Of a stretch of 64,000 bases of DNA, positions 8,703 to 17,091 are shown in pieces; positions within the stretch are counted from its first letter, which is position 1; each line of letters opens with the position of its first letter. This DNA is from Polynucleobacter duraquae. Lineage in GTDB: Bacteria > Pseudomonadota > Gammaproteobacteria > Burkholderiales > Burkholderiaceae. A model generated the notes under the pieces. That model did not search any database, was not told where the DNA came from, and was given only the letters and a program-made list of their open reading frames with translations. The stretch spans positions 1,240,001 through 1,304,000 of the forward strand of contig NZ_CP007501.1 of the NCBI RefSeq assembly GCF_000973625.1. The letters run 5' to 3'. A program made the translations under genes and the position numbers.

Positions 8703-9161
8703 ATGACGAACTTAAGCTTAAATCACTTCTCCATTCGTAGCCTAGAGATTGAACAAACCACCAAGTTTTACTGCGAGGTCTTTGGATTCACAGTTGGGCC
8801 TCGTCCCGATTTTCCTTTCCCAGGTGTCTGGCTTTACAACGGTGATCCAAACGATTGGGCTAACGCAGTTGTGCATCTGATTGCGATTGATAAGAACAAT
8901 CCTAATGGCTTGAAACAATATCTCGGGGAACGAGACCCTAGTTCACTCTATGGCTCTGGCGCAGTTGATCATATCGCTTTCTTTGCCAAGGGCTTGGAAG
9001 CGAAACTTGCACTGCTGGAGAAGTTAGGCGTGCCTTGCAGACAACGTACCGTGCCTGCAATTAAATTACACCAAGTGTTCATGGATGATCCTAATGGTAT
9101 TGTGGTTGAACTGAACTACCCTGCTGCAGAAAAGGCGGCATTAGATGCCAAGGCTGCGTAG
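8703..9161 (+). CDS. VOC-family (glyoxalase/dioxygenase fold) protein
   Basis: A 152-residue vicinal oxygen chelate protein starting at the ATG two bases after the TetR stop. It has an N-terminal LNHFSIRS strand, GAVDHIAFFAKGLE in the middle, and MDDPNGIVVELNYP near the end; the His in LNHF, the His in VDHIAF and the Glu in VVELNY are typical metal ligands. Members open aromatic rings, isomerise or decarboxylate intermediates. The position between the regulator and a ring-hydroxylating monooxygenase suggests it acts on that product. Reaction not assignable from sequence. Confidence 0.85.
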   Translation: MTNLSLNHFSIRSLEIEQTTKFYCEVFGFTVGPRPDFPFPGVWLYNGDPNDWANAVVHLIAIDKNNPNGLKQYLGERDPSSLYGSGAVDHIAFFAKGLEAKLALLEKLGVPCRQRTVPAIKLHQVFMDDPNGIVVELNYPAAEKAALDAKAA

Positions 9162-9167
9162 GTAAAG

Positions 9168-10406
9168 ATGGCCAAAATACTTGTCATCGGCGGATCTCTT
9201 GGAGGCTTATTTGCAGCCAATATTTTGCTGCGCCAAGGTCATGATGTCACCCTACTAGAAAAAGCAATTGGATCTCTAGATGGTAGAGGTGCCGGAATCG
9301 TAACCCATGACGCACTTGCAGATGCGTTGAGTGAAGCAGGTATTCAGGTGGATGACAGTTTAGGGGTTGCTGTATCAAAACGGGTTACTTTGGGTATTGA
9401 TGGTGAGAATCTAGGTGAAATGCCGCTCCCGCAAATCCTGACTTCATGGAGCCGCTTATATCACCTACTAAAAGAGAATTTTCCAAGCGAGCGTTACTTG
9501 CAGGGCAAGAATGTCAAAGTGGTGACGCAGGATCCTAATAGTGTTCAAGTAGGCTGCGAAGACGGTAGCACTTATCATGCAGAACTTCTGATTGCGTCAG
9601 ACGGGATACGCTCTACAGTCAGATCCCAAGTGGCGCCAGATATTCAGCCTGAATACGCAGGATATATTGCATGGCGCGGTGTATGTGATGAAAGTAATTT
9701 ATCTAATTACACCCTTGATACCCTATTTAATTATTTTGGCTTCTGCTTGCCTAATGGCGAACAGATGCTGGGCTATCCAGTTGCAGGGCCCGGAAATGAC
9801 ACTAGACCCGGCAAACGTCGCTATAACTTTGTTTGGTATCGCCCTGCATCAGAAGATGACGAACTAGTCAAACTCCTGACTGATGCAGATGGTCGCTATT
9901 ATCCGACTGGTATCCCACCACTCAAAGTGTCATGGAAGCATATCGCCGAAATGCGTACCGTTGCGCGCAATATTCTGGCACCGCAATATGCAGAAATTTT
10001 AGAAAAAACACCCTCACCTTTTTTACAAACTATTTATGACGTTCGCTCCGAGCAAATCGTCTTCGGGAGAATTGCCTTAATGGGTGATGCTGCTTTTGTT
10101 GGTCGACCTCATGTTGGCATGGGGGTAACCAAAGCAGGTGATGAGGCTATGGTAATTGCACGTCACATCGCGGCCTTAGGCGCAACTCCTGCAGCACTCG
10201 AAGCATATAGCAGGGAGCGCCTTAATTTTGGGCAACAAGTTGTTGCAAGAGCGCAATACTTAGGGCGCTATATGCAAGCACAAGGTAGCAAAGGCAACAG
10301 AGATAGCAACAGTCTTCGTAGAAATGCAGATACCGTCATGGCAGAAACGGCCATCGACATTAGTACTTTGTTGGTAGCTGGAAAGGCAGTCCCGGAGTCA
10401 TATTAA
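9168..10406 (+). CDS. FAD-dependent monooxygenase, hydroxypyridine/aromatic hydroxylase-like
   Basis: A 412-residue single-component flavin monooxygenase (PHBH superfamily). It shows the N-terminal Rossmann motif GGSLGG with VTLLEKA, the ASDGIRSTVR (DG) motif that binds FAD and NAD(P)H, and LMGDAAFVGRPHVGMG (GD motif) near residue 305. Overall layout recalls 2,6-dihydroxypyridine 3-monooxygenases of pyridine and nicotine degradation. It would hydroxylate an activated ring using NAD(P)H and O2, consistent with an upstream molybdenum hydroxylase adding the first hydroxyl. It follows the VOC gene by six bases. Exact substrate is inferred. Confidence 0.85.
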   Translation: MAKILVIGGSLGGLFAANILLRQGHDVTLLEKAIGSLDGRGAGIVTHDALADALSEAGIQVDDSLGVAVSKRVTLGIDGENLGEMPLPQILTSWSRLYHLLKENFPSERYLQGKNVKVVTQDPNSVQVGCEDGSTYHAELLIASDGIRSTVRSQVAPDIQPEYAGYIAWRGVCDESNLSNYTLDTLFNYFGFCLPNGEQMLGYPVAGPGNDTRPGKRRYNFVWYRPASEDDELVKLLTDADGRYYPTGIPPLKVSWKHIAEMRTVARNILAPQYAEILEKTPSPFLQTIYDVRSEQIVFGRIALMGDAAFVGRPHVGMGVTKAGDEAMVIARHIAALGATPAALEAYSRERLNFGQQVVARAQYLGRYMQAQGSKGNRDSNSLRRNADTVMAETAIDISTLLVAGKAVPESY

Positions 10407-10435
10407 TTAACACCCGCTGTAGATTTACGCATCAC

Positions 10436-10464
10436 TTGAAGCATTCAGTTAAGATTTATGCAAT
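10436..10464 (+). promoter_or_regulatory. Weak candidate promoter for the ABC importer
   Basis: TTGAAG, a 17-base spacer and TGCAAT lie in the 104-base gap before the substrate-binding protein gene. Each hexamer matches four of six consensus bases, so this is only suggestive. Nothing else stands out in the gap. Confidence 0.3.
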
Positions 10465-10510
10465 ATGAAGTAGTCCTATTAATAAACTGTTTTAAATGGA
10501 GGAGACAACC

Positions 10511-11746
10511 ATGAAACAAAAAGTAACGAATCAAACAAGAAGAAAAATGTTAATCGGCGGAGCTGCTGCTGCAAGCACTCCACTGTGGATGAATGTAGCC
10601 AGTGCCCAGTCTGAAACAATTAAGATTGGTTTTCCGACACCGCTAACTGGACCATTTTCTGCTGAGGCACAAGATCAAGTCAAAGCAGCCGAATTAGCCA
10701 TTAAAGAATTTAATGACGCGGGCGGCTTTAATGGACGAAAAGCCGAACTGTTAGTTCGTGATGACAAACTCAACCCAGGTGAAGCTGCAACGCGTACTCT
10801 CGAGTTGATTGAAAAAGATAAGGTGAATTATGTTGTAGGCTCGCTCTCAGCCGCAACTCAACTGTCTATTAATGCAGTATGTAAAGAACGTAAGGTGCTC
10901 TTCAATTCAATTAGTCAGTCTGATGCGATTAATGAAGTGAAGGACTGGAGTGTTTATACATTCCATGAGGCGCTCAATCCAACTATGACTGCTGGTGCAG
11001 TCGCACGCTATTCGATCCCTCGCTATGGCAAAAAAATTGTCTACTTAACTGCAGACTATGCCTACGGTCACGAGATGGTGCGTGCATTTGAGCGCGCAGG
11101 TAAGGAGATGGGTGCCACTACATTGGCTGATATTCGTCACCCGCTGGGCGCATCTGATTACTCTGCATTCTTGCCACGTATTAAAGCCTTGAACCCAGAT
11201 ATTTTGGTACTCTGTAATTTTGGCCGCGATTTAGTGAACTCTGCTAAACAATGTACAGACTTTGGCCTCAAGTCCAGCATGAAGATTGTGACTCCAGTAT
11301 TGCTATATACCGCACGCTTAGCTGGCGGACCAGAAGCATTTGAAGGAATCCTTGGCGGCACTTCATACTACTGGGGACTGGAGGATCGTATCCCCACAGC
11401 GAAAACGTTTAACGATGCATTCCGTAAAATGTATAACGGACAGGTACCTTCTGACTATGGTGCACTAGGCTACGCTGGAGTAAAAACTGTTCTTACCGCT
11501 GTTAAGAACGCTAAATCTACCGATACTATGAAGGTGGTGACAGCACTAGAGAACCTGAAGTACGACTTTTATAAAGGTCCCGAGTATTACCGCAAGTGCG
11601 ACCATCAGGCAGTGCAGACGGTCATTATTGTTGAATCTAAATCAAAGGATATGAAAGATAAGTACGACGTCTTTAAAATACTGACCATTGAACCAACTAC
11701 TGAGAAAAATATGCGTAGTTGTGCGGAGTTAGGCCACAAAGCTTAA
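10511..11746 (+). CDS. Liv-type ABC transporter substrate-binding protein
   Basis: A 411-residue periplasmic binding protein of the leucine-type (Peripla_BP_6) family. The N-terminus has TRRKMLIGG, a Tat-like twin arginine, then an Ala-rich segment ending ASAQ, a likely cleavage site. The mature part begins with ETIKIGFPTPLTGPFS, typical of this family. An ATG 15 bases upstream (10496) is also in frame, but ATG 10511 is chosen because GGAGGAG (10498-10504) sits six bases ahead of it. It feeds the four transporter genes downstream. The catabolic neighbours suggest an aromatic or heterocyclic acid as ligand rather than an amino acid. Confidence 0.92.
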   Translation: MKQKVTNQTRRKMLIGGAAAASTPLWMNVASAQSETIKIGFPTPLTGPFSAEAQDQVKAAELAIKEFNDAGGFNGRKAELLVRDDKLNPGEAATRTLELIEKDKVNYVVGSLSAATQLSINAVCKERKVLFNSISQSDAINEVKDWSVYTFHEALNPTMTAGAVARYSIPRYGKKIVYLTADYAYGHEMVRAFERAGKEMGATTLADIRHPLGASDYSAFLPRIKALNPDILVLCNFGRDLVNSAKQCTDFGLKSSMKIVTPVLLYTARLAGGPEAFEGILGGTSYYWGLEDRIPTAKTFNDAFRKMYNGQVPSDYGALGYAGVKTVLTAVKNAKSTDTMKVVTALENLKYDFYKGPEYYRKCDHQAVQTVIIVESKSKDMKDKYDVFKILTIEPTTEKNMRSCAELGHKA

Positions 11747-11757
11747 ATCCAAGATTA

Positions 11758-11783
11758 CAGGGCAAATCCTCTGATTTGCCCTG
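11758..11783 (+). terminator. Intercistronic hairpin after the binding-protein gene
   Basis: A perfect 11-base-pair stem CAGGGCAAATC / GATTTGCCCTG with a CTCT loop, 12 bases after the stop codon. No T-tract follows. Such hairpins usually protect the upstream binding-protein message or attenuate the permease genes. Confidence 0.65.
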
Positions 11784-11834
11784 AGCCCCTCCCCCGATAC
11801 CCATGGTTGAAGGGGAGTTTTTCTGAGTACATAT

Positions 11835-12719
11835 ATGACCGGTCTTACATTTGAACTTTTATGCATGCAGTTACTGACAGGGATTGCTCTGGGCAGTATC
11901 TATGCACTTCTAGCCCTGGGTTTATGCCTTGTTTTTGGCATGCTCAATGTAGTGAATTTTGCACATGGCGCCTTCTTTATGGTTGGTGCATTTATGGGCG
12001 TTTACTTCTTAGGCATTACAGGCAACTTTTGGTTTAGCCTAATTCTTACCCCAATCGCTACCGGAGTACTTGGATTACTCACTGAGCGATTCTTAGTGCG
12101 CCCCCTATATGGCCGAGGCATTGACTACCCCCTACTCCTCACTTTTGGATTGTCTTACGTATTAATTGAGGCGATGCGCGTCACCTTTGGCATTGAGGGC
12201 TTGCCCTCTGTTACTCCCGACGGACTTAAAGGCACTATGGATGTTGGGGTTGGCTTCTTTCCAAAATATCGCCTATTTTTAATCGCTGCTACAGCCGTGA
12301 TTATTTTTGCAGTCTGGTTCTTCATTCAAAAAACAAAATATGGTCTGATTATTAAAGCTGGTGCTGCTGACCAAGAAATCGTTAAGGTACTTGGTGTAGA
12401 TATTGCTAAGGTATGGCTCATGGTATTTGGTCTTGGTTGCGCGATTGCCGGTCTCTCCGGAATACTGGCATCACCTACTCGCTCCGTGAATCCAGAGATG
12501 GGCATCCCCATCTTGGCAGAATCCTTTGTAGTAACTGTAGTTGGTGGCATGGGCTCACCAGTCGGCGCTGTTGTCGCAGGTCTATTGGTTGGCGTGGTTT
12601 ACAGCATGACCTCCCTATTCTTCCCAGATCTTGCAGAACTCTCGATCTTTGTGCTGATGGCAGTAGTGCTTTTAATTCGCCCACAAGGTTTGTTTGGCAA
12701 AGCGGGGGCGATGGGTTAA
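11835..12719 (+). CDS. Liv-type ABC transporter permease (LivH-like)
   Basis: A 294-residue inner-membrane permease with about eight hydrophobic segments. GIALGSIYALLALGLCLVFG and MLNVVNFAHGAFFMVGA near the N-terminus and VVGGMGSPVGAVVAGLL near the C-terminus are hallmark LivH blocks. It forms the channel with the LivM-like protein. It starts at ATATATG without a well-spaced Shine-Dalgarno; AGGGGAG lies too far upstream. Confidence 0.94.
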   Translation: MTGLTFELLCMQLLTGIALGSIYALLALGLCLVFGMLNVVNFAHGAFFMVGAFMGVYFLGITGNFWFSLILTPIATGVLGLLTERFLVRPLYGRGIDYPLLLTFGLSYVLIEAMRVTFGIEGLPSVTPDGLKGTMDVGVGFFPKYRLFLIAATAVIIFAVWFFIQKTKYGLIIKAGAADQEIVKVLGVDIAKVWLMVFGLGCAIAGLSGILASPTRSVNPEMGIPILAESFVVTVVGGMGSPVGAVVAGLLVGVVYSMTSLFFPDLAELSIFVLMAVVLLIRPQGLFGKAGAMG

Positions 12720-12734
12720 CCCCCCTTGATATAT

Positions 12735-13697
12735 ATGAAATCATTTTTCCAGCTTATTGCACGTCATCGCGTACTGGCAAGCACTCTTTTCTTGATGATC
12801 TTTCCTTTCATCATGCCGTATGAAGCACTTGCTATCAATATCTTGATCTTTGGCTTGTTCGCGATGGGATTCAATCTCTTGTTCGGCTACATGGGATTAC
12901 TGTCCTTCGGGCATGCTGCCTTCCTGGGTATCGGCAGCTATCTTACCGGTATTGGGATCGTCCATTACGCCATGCCCTGGGGTGCCGCAATTCTAGTAGG
13001 CGTGATTGGTGCAGCTATCGGTGGACTACTCATGGGTTTTTTGGCTATCCGCACGAGGGGCATTTACTTCTCAATGGTCACCCTTGCCTTAGGTCAAATT
13101 GTGTTCTATGGTTTTTATAAGGCAGAGAGCTTGACTGGCGGAGAAAATGGTTTGAGAGGTGTCCGTGTCGATACTTTCAATATCTTAGGTATGCCGGTAG
13201 ATTTTTTAAATCCAATGATTAAGTACTACATCATTCTCTTCTTTGTTGTTATTGCCATGTGGCTAATCTCGCGCATTCTCAATTCACCACTAGGTGCGGT
13301 AATGGAAGCAATTCGTGAAAATGAAAAGCGTGCTGCCGCCTGCGGATTCGATGTGACCCGTACAAAGCTCCTAGTATTTGTATTATCGGCAGCGATCTGT
13401 GGATTAGCAGGTTCATTGCGTGCCCTGCACCTCTCGATCGTACCAATCGACTCATTGCATTACCTGCAATCAGGGCAGGCAGTCATGATGAGTATTTTGG
13501 GTGGCATGGGCACTTTCTTTGGCCCATTCGTTGGCGCCGCTGTCATGCTGTATTTGGAAGATGTAGTGACTACCTTTACCAAACATTGGATGGCCGTCAT
13601 TGGACTAGTCTTTATGTTCTTTGTATTGTTCTTCCCGCAAGGAATCTGGGGAACGATCTTGAGTAAGCTAAACCTGAATCAGGGTTCAAAATCATGA
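12735..13697 (+). CDS. Liv-type ABC transporter permease (LivM-like)
   Basis: A 320-residue second permease with about nine membrane segments. GYMGLLSFGHAAFLGIGSY and the SILGGMGTFFGPFVGA loop are LivM signatures. A TTG three codons upstream (12726) is also open, but the ATG at 12735 is preferred. It starts 15 bases after the LivH stop and overlaps the following ATPase gene by four bases (ATGA). Confidence 0.93.
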   Translation: MKSFFQLIARHRVLASTLFLMIFPFIMPYEALAINILIFGLFAMGFNLLFGYMGLLSFGHAAFLGIGSYLTGIGIVHYAMPWGAAILVGVIGAAIGGLLMGFLAIRTRGIYFSMVTLALGQIVFYGFYKAESLTGGENGLRGVRVDTFNILGMPVDFLNPMIKYYIILFFVVIAMWLISRILNSPLGAVMEAIRENEKRAAACGFDVTRTKLLVFVLSAAICGLAGSLRALHLSIVPIDSLHYLQSGQAVMMSILGGMGTFFGPFVGAAVMLYLEDVVTTFTKHWMAVIGLVFMFFVLFFPQGIWGTILSKLNLNQGSKS

Positions 13698-14449
13698 GTA
13701 GTCTAAATCAAACTCCCATCCTTGAAGCTCGCAATGTCAGCAAGAGTTTTGGTAAATTCAAAGCTTTACAGGATGTCTCCACCACTTTTATGCCTGGTAC
13801 TTTGACGGCAATTATTGGCCCTAATGGTGCAGGTAAGAGCACTTTCTTTAATGCTCTCAGTGGGGCTTTTCCACCTTCAAGCGGTCAAATTCTATTTAAC
13901 GGTAAAGATATAACCGGCATGCAGCAACATGAATTTGCCCGCATTGGTATCTCCAAAAGCTTTCAAATTACCAATGTGTTTAAGCAGCTAACTGTTCATG
14001 AAAATGTGCGCGTTGCTGCCCAAATGGAAACGGCACGTTATAACTTCTTACGTAATGCGCAAAGTTATCCAGAGCCCATTGAGCTTGCAGACCAGCTTTT
14101 ACGTCGCGTCAACTTAGAGCATCTCAGAAATAAAAAAACGGGTGACTTAGCCCATGGTCAACAACGTGCTTTAGAAATTGCAATGGCCCTCGCCTGTAAT
14201 CCCAGCCTTCTTTTACTAGATGAACCAACTGCTGGAATGTCTCCTGAAGAAACCCTCGTCATGATGGATCTCATCCGCACACTAGCCAATGAAAGAACAG
14301 TGATTTTGGTTGAGCACAAGATGAAACTCATCATGGGTTTATGCAAACGCATCATTGTTCTGCATCATGGTGAGTTTTTAGCTGAAGGCACTCCAGAAGA
14401 AATTCAAAATAATGCAGAGGTACGACGTGTGTACCTAGGTCAAGGTTAA
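13694..14449 (+). CDS. Liv-type ABC transporter ATPase (LivG-like)
   Basis: A 251-residue nucleotide-binding subunit with Walker A GPNGAGKST, an unusual LAHGQQRALEIA signature typical of LivG, Walker B LLLLDEPTAG and the H-loop VEHKMKLIMG. It hydrolyses ATP to drive import with LivF. Coupled by ATGA to the preceding permease. Confidence 0.95.
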   Translation: MSSLNQTPILEARNVSKSFGKFKALQDVSTTFMPGTLTAIIGPNGAGKSTFFNALSGAFPPSSGQILFNGKDITGMQQHEFARIGISKSFQITNVFKQLTVHENVRVAAQMETARYNFLRNAQSYPEPIELADQLLRRVNLEHLRNKKTGDLAHGQQRALEIAMALACNPSLLLLDEPTAGMSPEETLVMMDLIRTLANERTVILVEHKMKLIMGLCKRIIVLHHGEFLAEGTPEEIQNNAEVRRVYLGQG

Positions 14450-14462
14450 TGAAAGTTTATAT

Positions 14463-15167
14463 ATGTTGCGCATAGAAAATTTAAACGCCTGGTACGACCG
14501 TAGTCACGTGCTTCAAGGCGTCTCGCTGGAAGTCAATAAGGGTGAGATTGTTACGCTGATGGGAAGAAATGGTGCCGGTAAAACTACCACCCTGAGATCC
14601 TTGATGGGCCTTCTCCCTAAAAGAGAAGGAAAGACCACCATTGATGGCACTTCTTTTTTAGATCTTGCAGCGCATGAGCGTTATCACCTTGGACTGGCAT
14701 ATGTTCCTGAAGATCGTCGTATTGTTCCAGGGCTCACCGTCAAAGAAAATTTAGAGCTGGGCGTGATTTCCAAGAAAAATCGTGGTGATATGAGCGCCTT
14801 GGTCGATGAAATCGCTGAAACCTTTCCGCGCCTTAAGGAAAGGTTGTATCAAGACGGTACCTCTATGTCTGGTGGTGAGCAACAGATGTTAGCAATCGCA
14901 AGAGCCATGATTGCCAAACCAAAAGTGATCTTGCTGGATGAACCATCAGAGGGAATCATGCCGGTATTAGTTGAAGAAATGTTTGAACTGTTTGCCAAAC
15001 TCAAGCAACAAGGCGTAACTATTCTGCTTGTAGAGCAAAATGTTCAGCAAGCACTGAAGATTTCTGATCGTGCTTATATTTTGGATCAGGGTCAAATTGT
15101 TTTCCACGACACTGCTCAAAATCTTTTGAATAACGACGAGATTCAGCAAAAATACTGCGCCGTTTAA
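14463..15167 (+). CDS. Liv-type ABC transporter ATPase (LivF-like)
   Basis: A 234-residue nucleotide-binding subunit with Walker A GRNGAGKTT, signature SGGEQQMLAIARAM, Walker B VILLDEPSEGI and H-loop VEQN. The LAYVPEDRRIVPGLTV stretch is a LivF hallmark. It starts at ATATATG, 13 bases after LivG, and closes the importer operon, meeting the yqaA-like gene tail to tail with no clear terminator in the 16-base gap. Confidence 0.95.
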   Translation: MLRIENLNAWYDRSHVLQGVSLEVNKGEIVTLMGRNGAGKTTTLRSLMGLLPKREGKTTIDGTSFLDLAAHERYHLGLAYVPEDRRIVPGLTVKENLELGVISKKNRGDMSALVDEIAETFPRLKERLYQDGTSMSGGEQQMLAIARAMIAKPKVILLDEPSEGIMPVLVEEMFELFAKLKQQGVTILLVEQNVQQALKISDRAYILDQGQIVFHDTAQNLLNNDEIQQKYCAV

Positions 15168-15183
15168 TCCCTCAAAGTCTTGC

Positions 15184-15687
15184 TTAGATTAGGCCTAGCC
15201 AATGTCCCAATTGGTGCCAAACGCTGGTGGGCACCAAAGTTAATAACCAAGTCATTGTGAGATAGCGCAGTAATTTACCAATAAACATATACATTAAGCA
15301 TGGGGCCCAAGCCAGCCTAAGCCACCCTGCTGCCAAGCATAAGGGGTCACCAAAGCCAGGCAACCAAGATAGCAAGAGCATCTTTGGTCCCCGCTCTTCG
15401 AGCCAGCGCTGCATTCTGCCATTACTAGGCCCTTTAAGGGATTCAAAACTGTTACGGCTAATTAGTCCAAGCCACCAATCCAGCATGCCGCCTAATGTAT
15501 TGCCGATAGTGGCAACCATAATGGCGATCCAATACAAGTGGGGGTTAACTGAAACGTACCCAAATAGGATGGGCTCGGAGCCGACGGGCAGTAAAGTTGC
15601 GGAGATAAAAGCGCTAATAAATACCGCTGGCAAACCAATTGATGGCATCCCAAAGAAGTCAAAGAATTGACTGAGCATTTGCTCCAT
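15184..15687 (-). CDS. YqaA/DedA-like (VTT domain) membrane protein
   Basis: A 167-residue membrane protein with about four hydrophobic stretches. The pattern LPVGSEPILFGY, GNTLGGMLDWWLG and WLPGFGDPLCLAAGWLR matches YqaA-family members of the SNARE-associated/VTT superfamily, small relatives of DedA lipid scramblases. It is alone on the minus strand. The 188 bases upstream (15688-15875), shared with the divergent acyl-CoA dehydrogenase gene, show no clear operator or RNA. Confidence 0.82.
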   Translation of the reverse strand: MEQMLSQFFDFFGMPSIGLPAVFISAFISATLLPVGSEPILFGYVSVNPHLYWIAIMVATIGNTLGGMLDWWLGLISRNSFESLKGPSNGRMQRWLEERGPKMLLLSWLPGFGDPLCLAAGWLRLAWAPCLMYMFIGKLLRYLTMTWLLTLVPTSVWHQLGHWLGLI

Positions 15688-15875
15688 TAAGCAGGAACTC
15701 CGGAGGGTTTAGCAAGTAAGCGGCGCTTGGTCATCCTTCAAGTATGCCCCAATAGAAGCTCTGGTCGGTCATACTGATGAGGCATGCATCTATTTTGACT
15801 CGCCCGTAATTCTAAATTCTTGCTTAAACTGTAGGCCTTAACATTGATTAACCCTCCTTACTTTTAGATAGCCCT

Positions 15876-17045
15876 ATGAATCACCCCATCCCTAAGCCAG
15901 ACCAATATCAAGACATGCGAGAAGCTTTGCGCGACCTCTGTGGCAGCTTTGACTCTGCTTACTGGCAAAAGGTAGATCACGAGCGTGACTATCCCGAAGC
16001 GTTTGTCGATGCCATGGCCAAAGCAGGCTGGTTAGCAGCATTAATTCCTGAGGAATACGGTGGCTCTGGCTTGGGTTTAGCTGAGGCCTCAGTCATCATG
16101 GAAGAAATTAATTTTTCCGGTGGAAATGCAGGCTCTTGTCATGGGCAGATGTACAACATGGGAACTTTGCTACGCCATGGCTCTGACCTACAGAAGAAAC
16201 TCTATCTCCCAAAAATTGCGACCGGCGAATTACGCCTGCAAAGTATGGCGGTAACTGAACCGACTACGGGTACCGATACCACCAAGCTCAAAACTACTGC
16301 CGTCAAAAAAGGTGATAAATATATTGTCAATGGTCAGAAAGTTTGGATCTCCCGAATACAGCATTCTGATTTAATGATTCTGCTAGCGCGCACCACACCA
16401 TTAGCAGAGGTCAAGAAAAAATCAGAGGGTATGTCGATCTTTATCGTCAATCTCAAAGATGCAATTGGCAATGGCATGGCAATTCAGCCGATTGCCAATA
16501 TGGTCAATCATGAAACTAATGAAGTCTTCTTTGATAACTTAGAGATTCCAGCTGAGAACCTCATTGGCGAGGAAGGCAAAGGTTTTAAGTACATCTTAGA
16601 TGGCCTCAATGCCGAGCGCGTCCTCATTGCAGCCGAGTGTATCGGTGATGCCTACTGGTTTGTAGATAAATCACGCCGCTATGCCAATGAACGCGTGGTG
16701 TTTGATCGCCCTATTGGTAAGAACCAAGGTATTCAGTTCCCGATTGCCGATGCTTTTATTGAGACCGAGGCAGCTAACCTAATGCGCTTTAAAGCATGCG
16801 AACTTTTTGACAACAATCAAGCTTGTGGTGCAGAGTCCAACATGGCCAAGTACTTGGCTGCAAAGGCCTCTTGGGAGGCGGCCAACGTTTGCCTACAAAC
16901 GCATGGTGGTTTTGGTTTTGCTAATGAATATGATGTTGAACGTAAGTTCCGTGAGACCCGCCTCTATCAAGTTGCGCCCATCTCTACGAACTTGATCTAC
17001 TCCTACGTTGCAGAGCATATTTTGGGTCTGCCACGCTCCTTCTGA
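15876..17045 (+). CDS. Acyl-CoA dehydrogenase
   Basis: A 389-residue flavin-dependent acyl-CoA dehydrogenase, cytoplasmic. The three family domains are seen: helical N-terminus with IPEEYGGSGLG, the middle domain with MAVTEPTTGTDTT and WISRIQHSD, and the C-terminal helical domain with LQTHGGFGFANEYDVERKFRETRLYQVAP. It introduces an alpha,beta double bond in an acyl-CoA and reduces electron-transfer flavoprotein. With the CoA-transferase 46 bases downstream it forms a two-gene unit, likely handling an acid from the adjacent catabolic island. Confidence 0.92.
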   Translation: MNHPIPKPDQYQDMREALRDLCGSFDSAYWQKVDHERDYPEAFVDAMAKAGWLAALIPEEYGGSGLGLAEASVIMEEINFSGGNAGSCHGQMYNMGTLLRHGSDLQKKLYLPKIATGELRLQSMAVTEPTTGTDTTKLKTTAVKKGDKYIVNGQKVWISRIQHSDLMILLARTTPLAEVKKKSEGMSIFIVNLKDAIGNGMAIQPIANMVNHETNEVFFDNLEIPAENLIGEEGKGFKYILDGLNAERVLIAAECIGDAYWFVDKSRRYANERVVFDRPIGKNQGIQFPIADAFIETEAANLMRFKACELFDNNQACGAESNMAKYLAAKASWEAANVCLQTHGGFGFANEYDVERKFRETRLYQVAPISTNLIYSYVAEHILGLPRSF

Positions 17046-17091
17046 TGTTGCAGATCATTTGATTGATTTAGTTTTTTAGATAAGTAATGAC

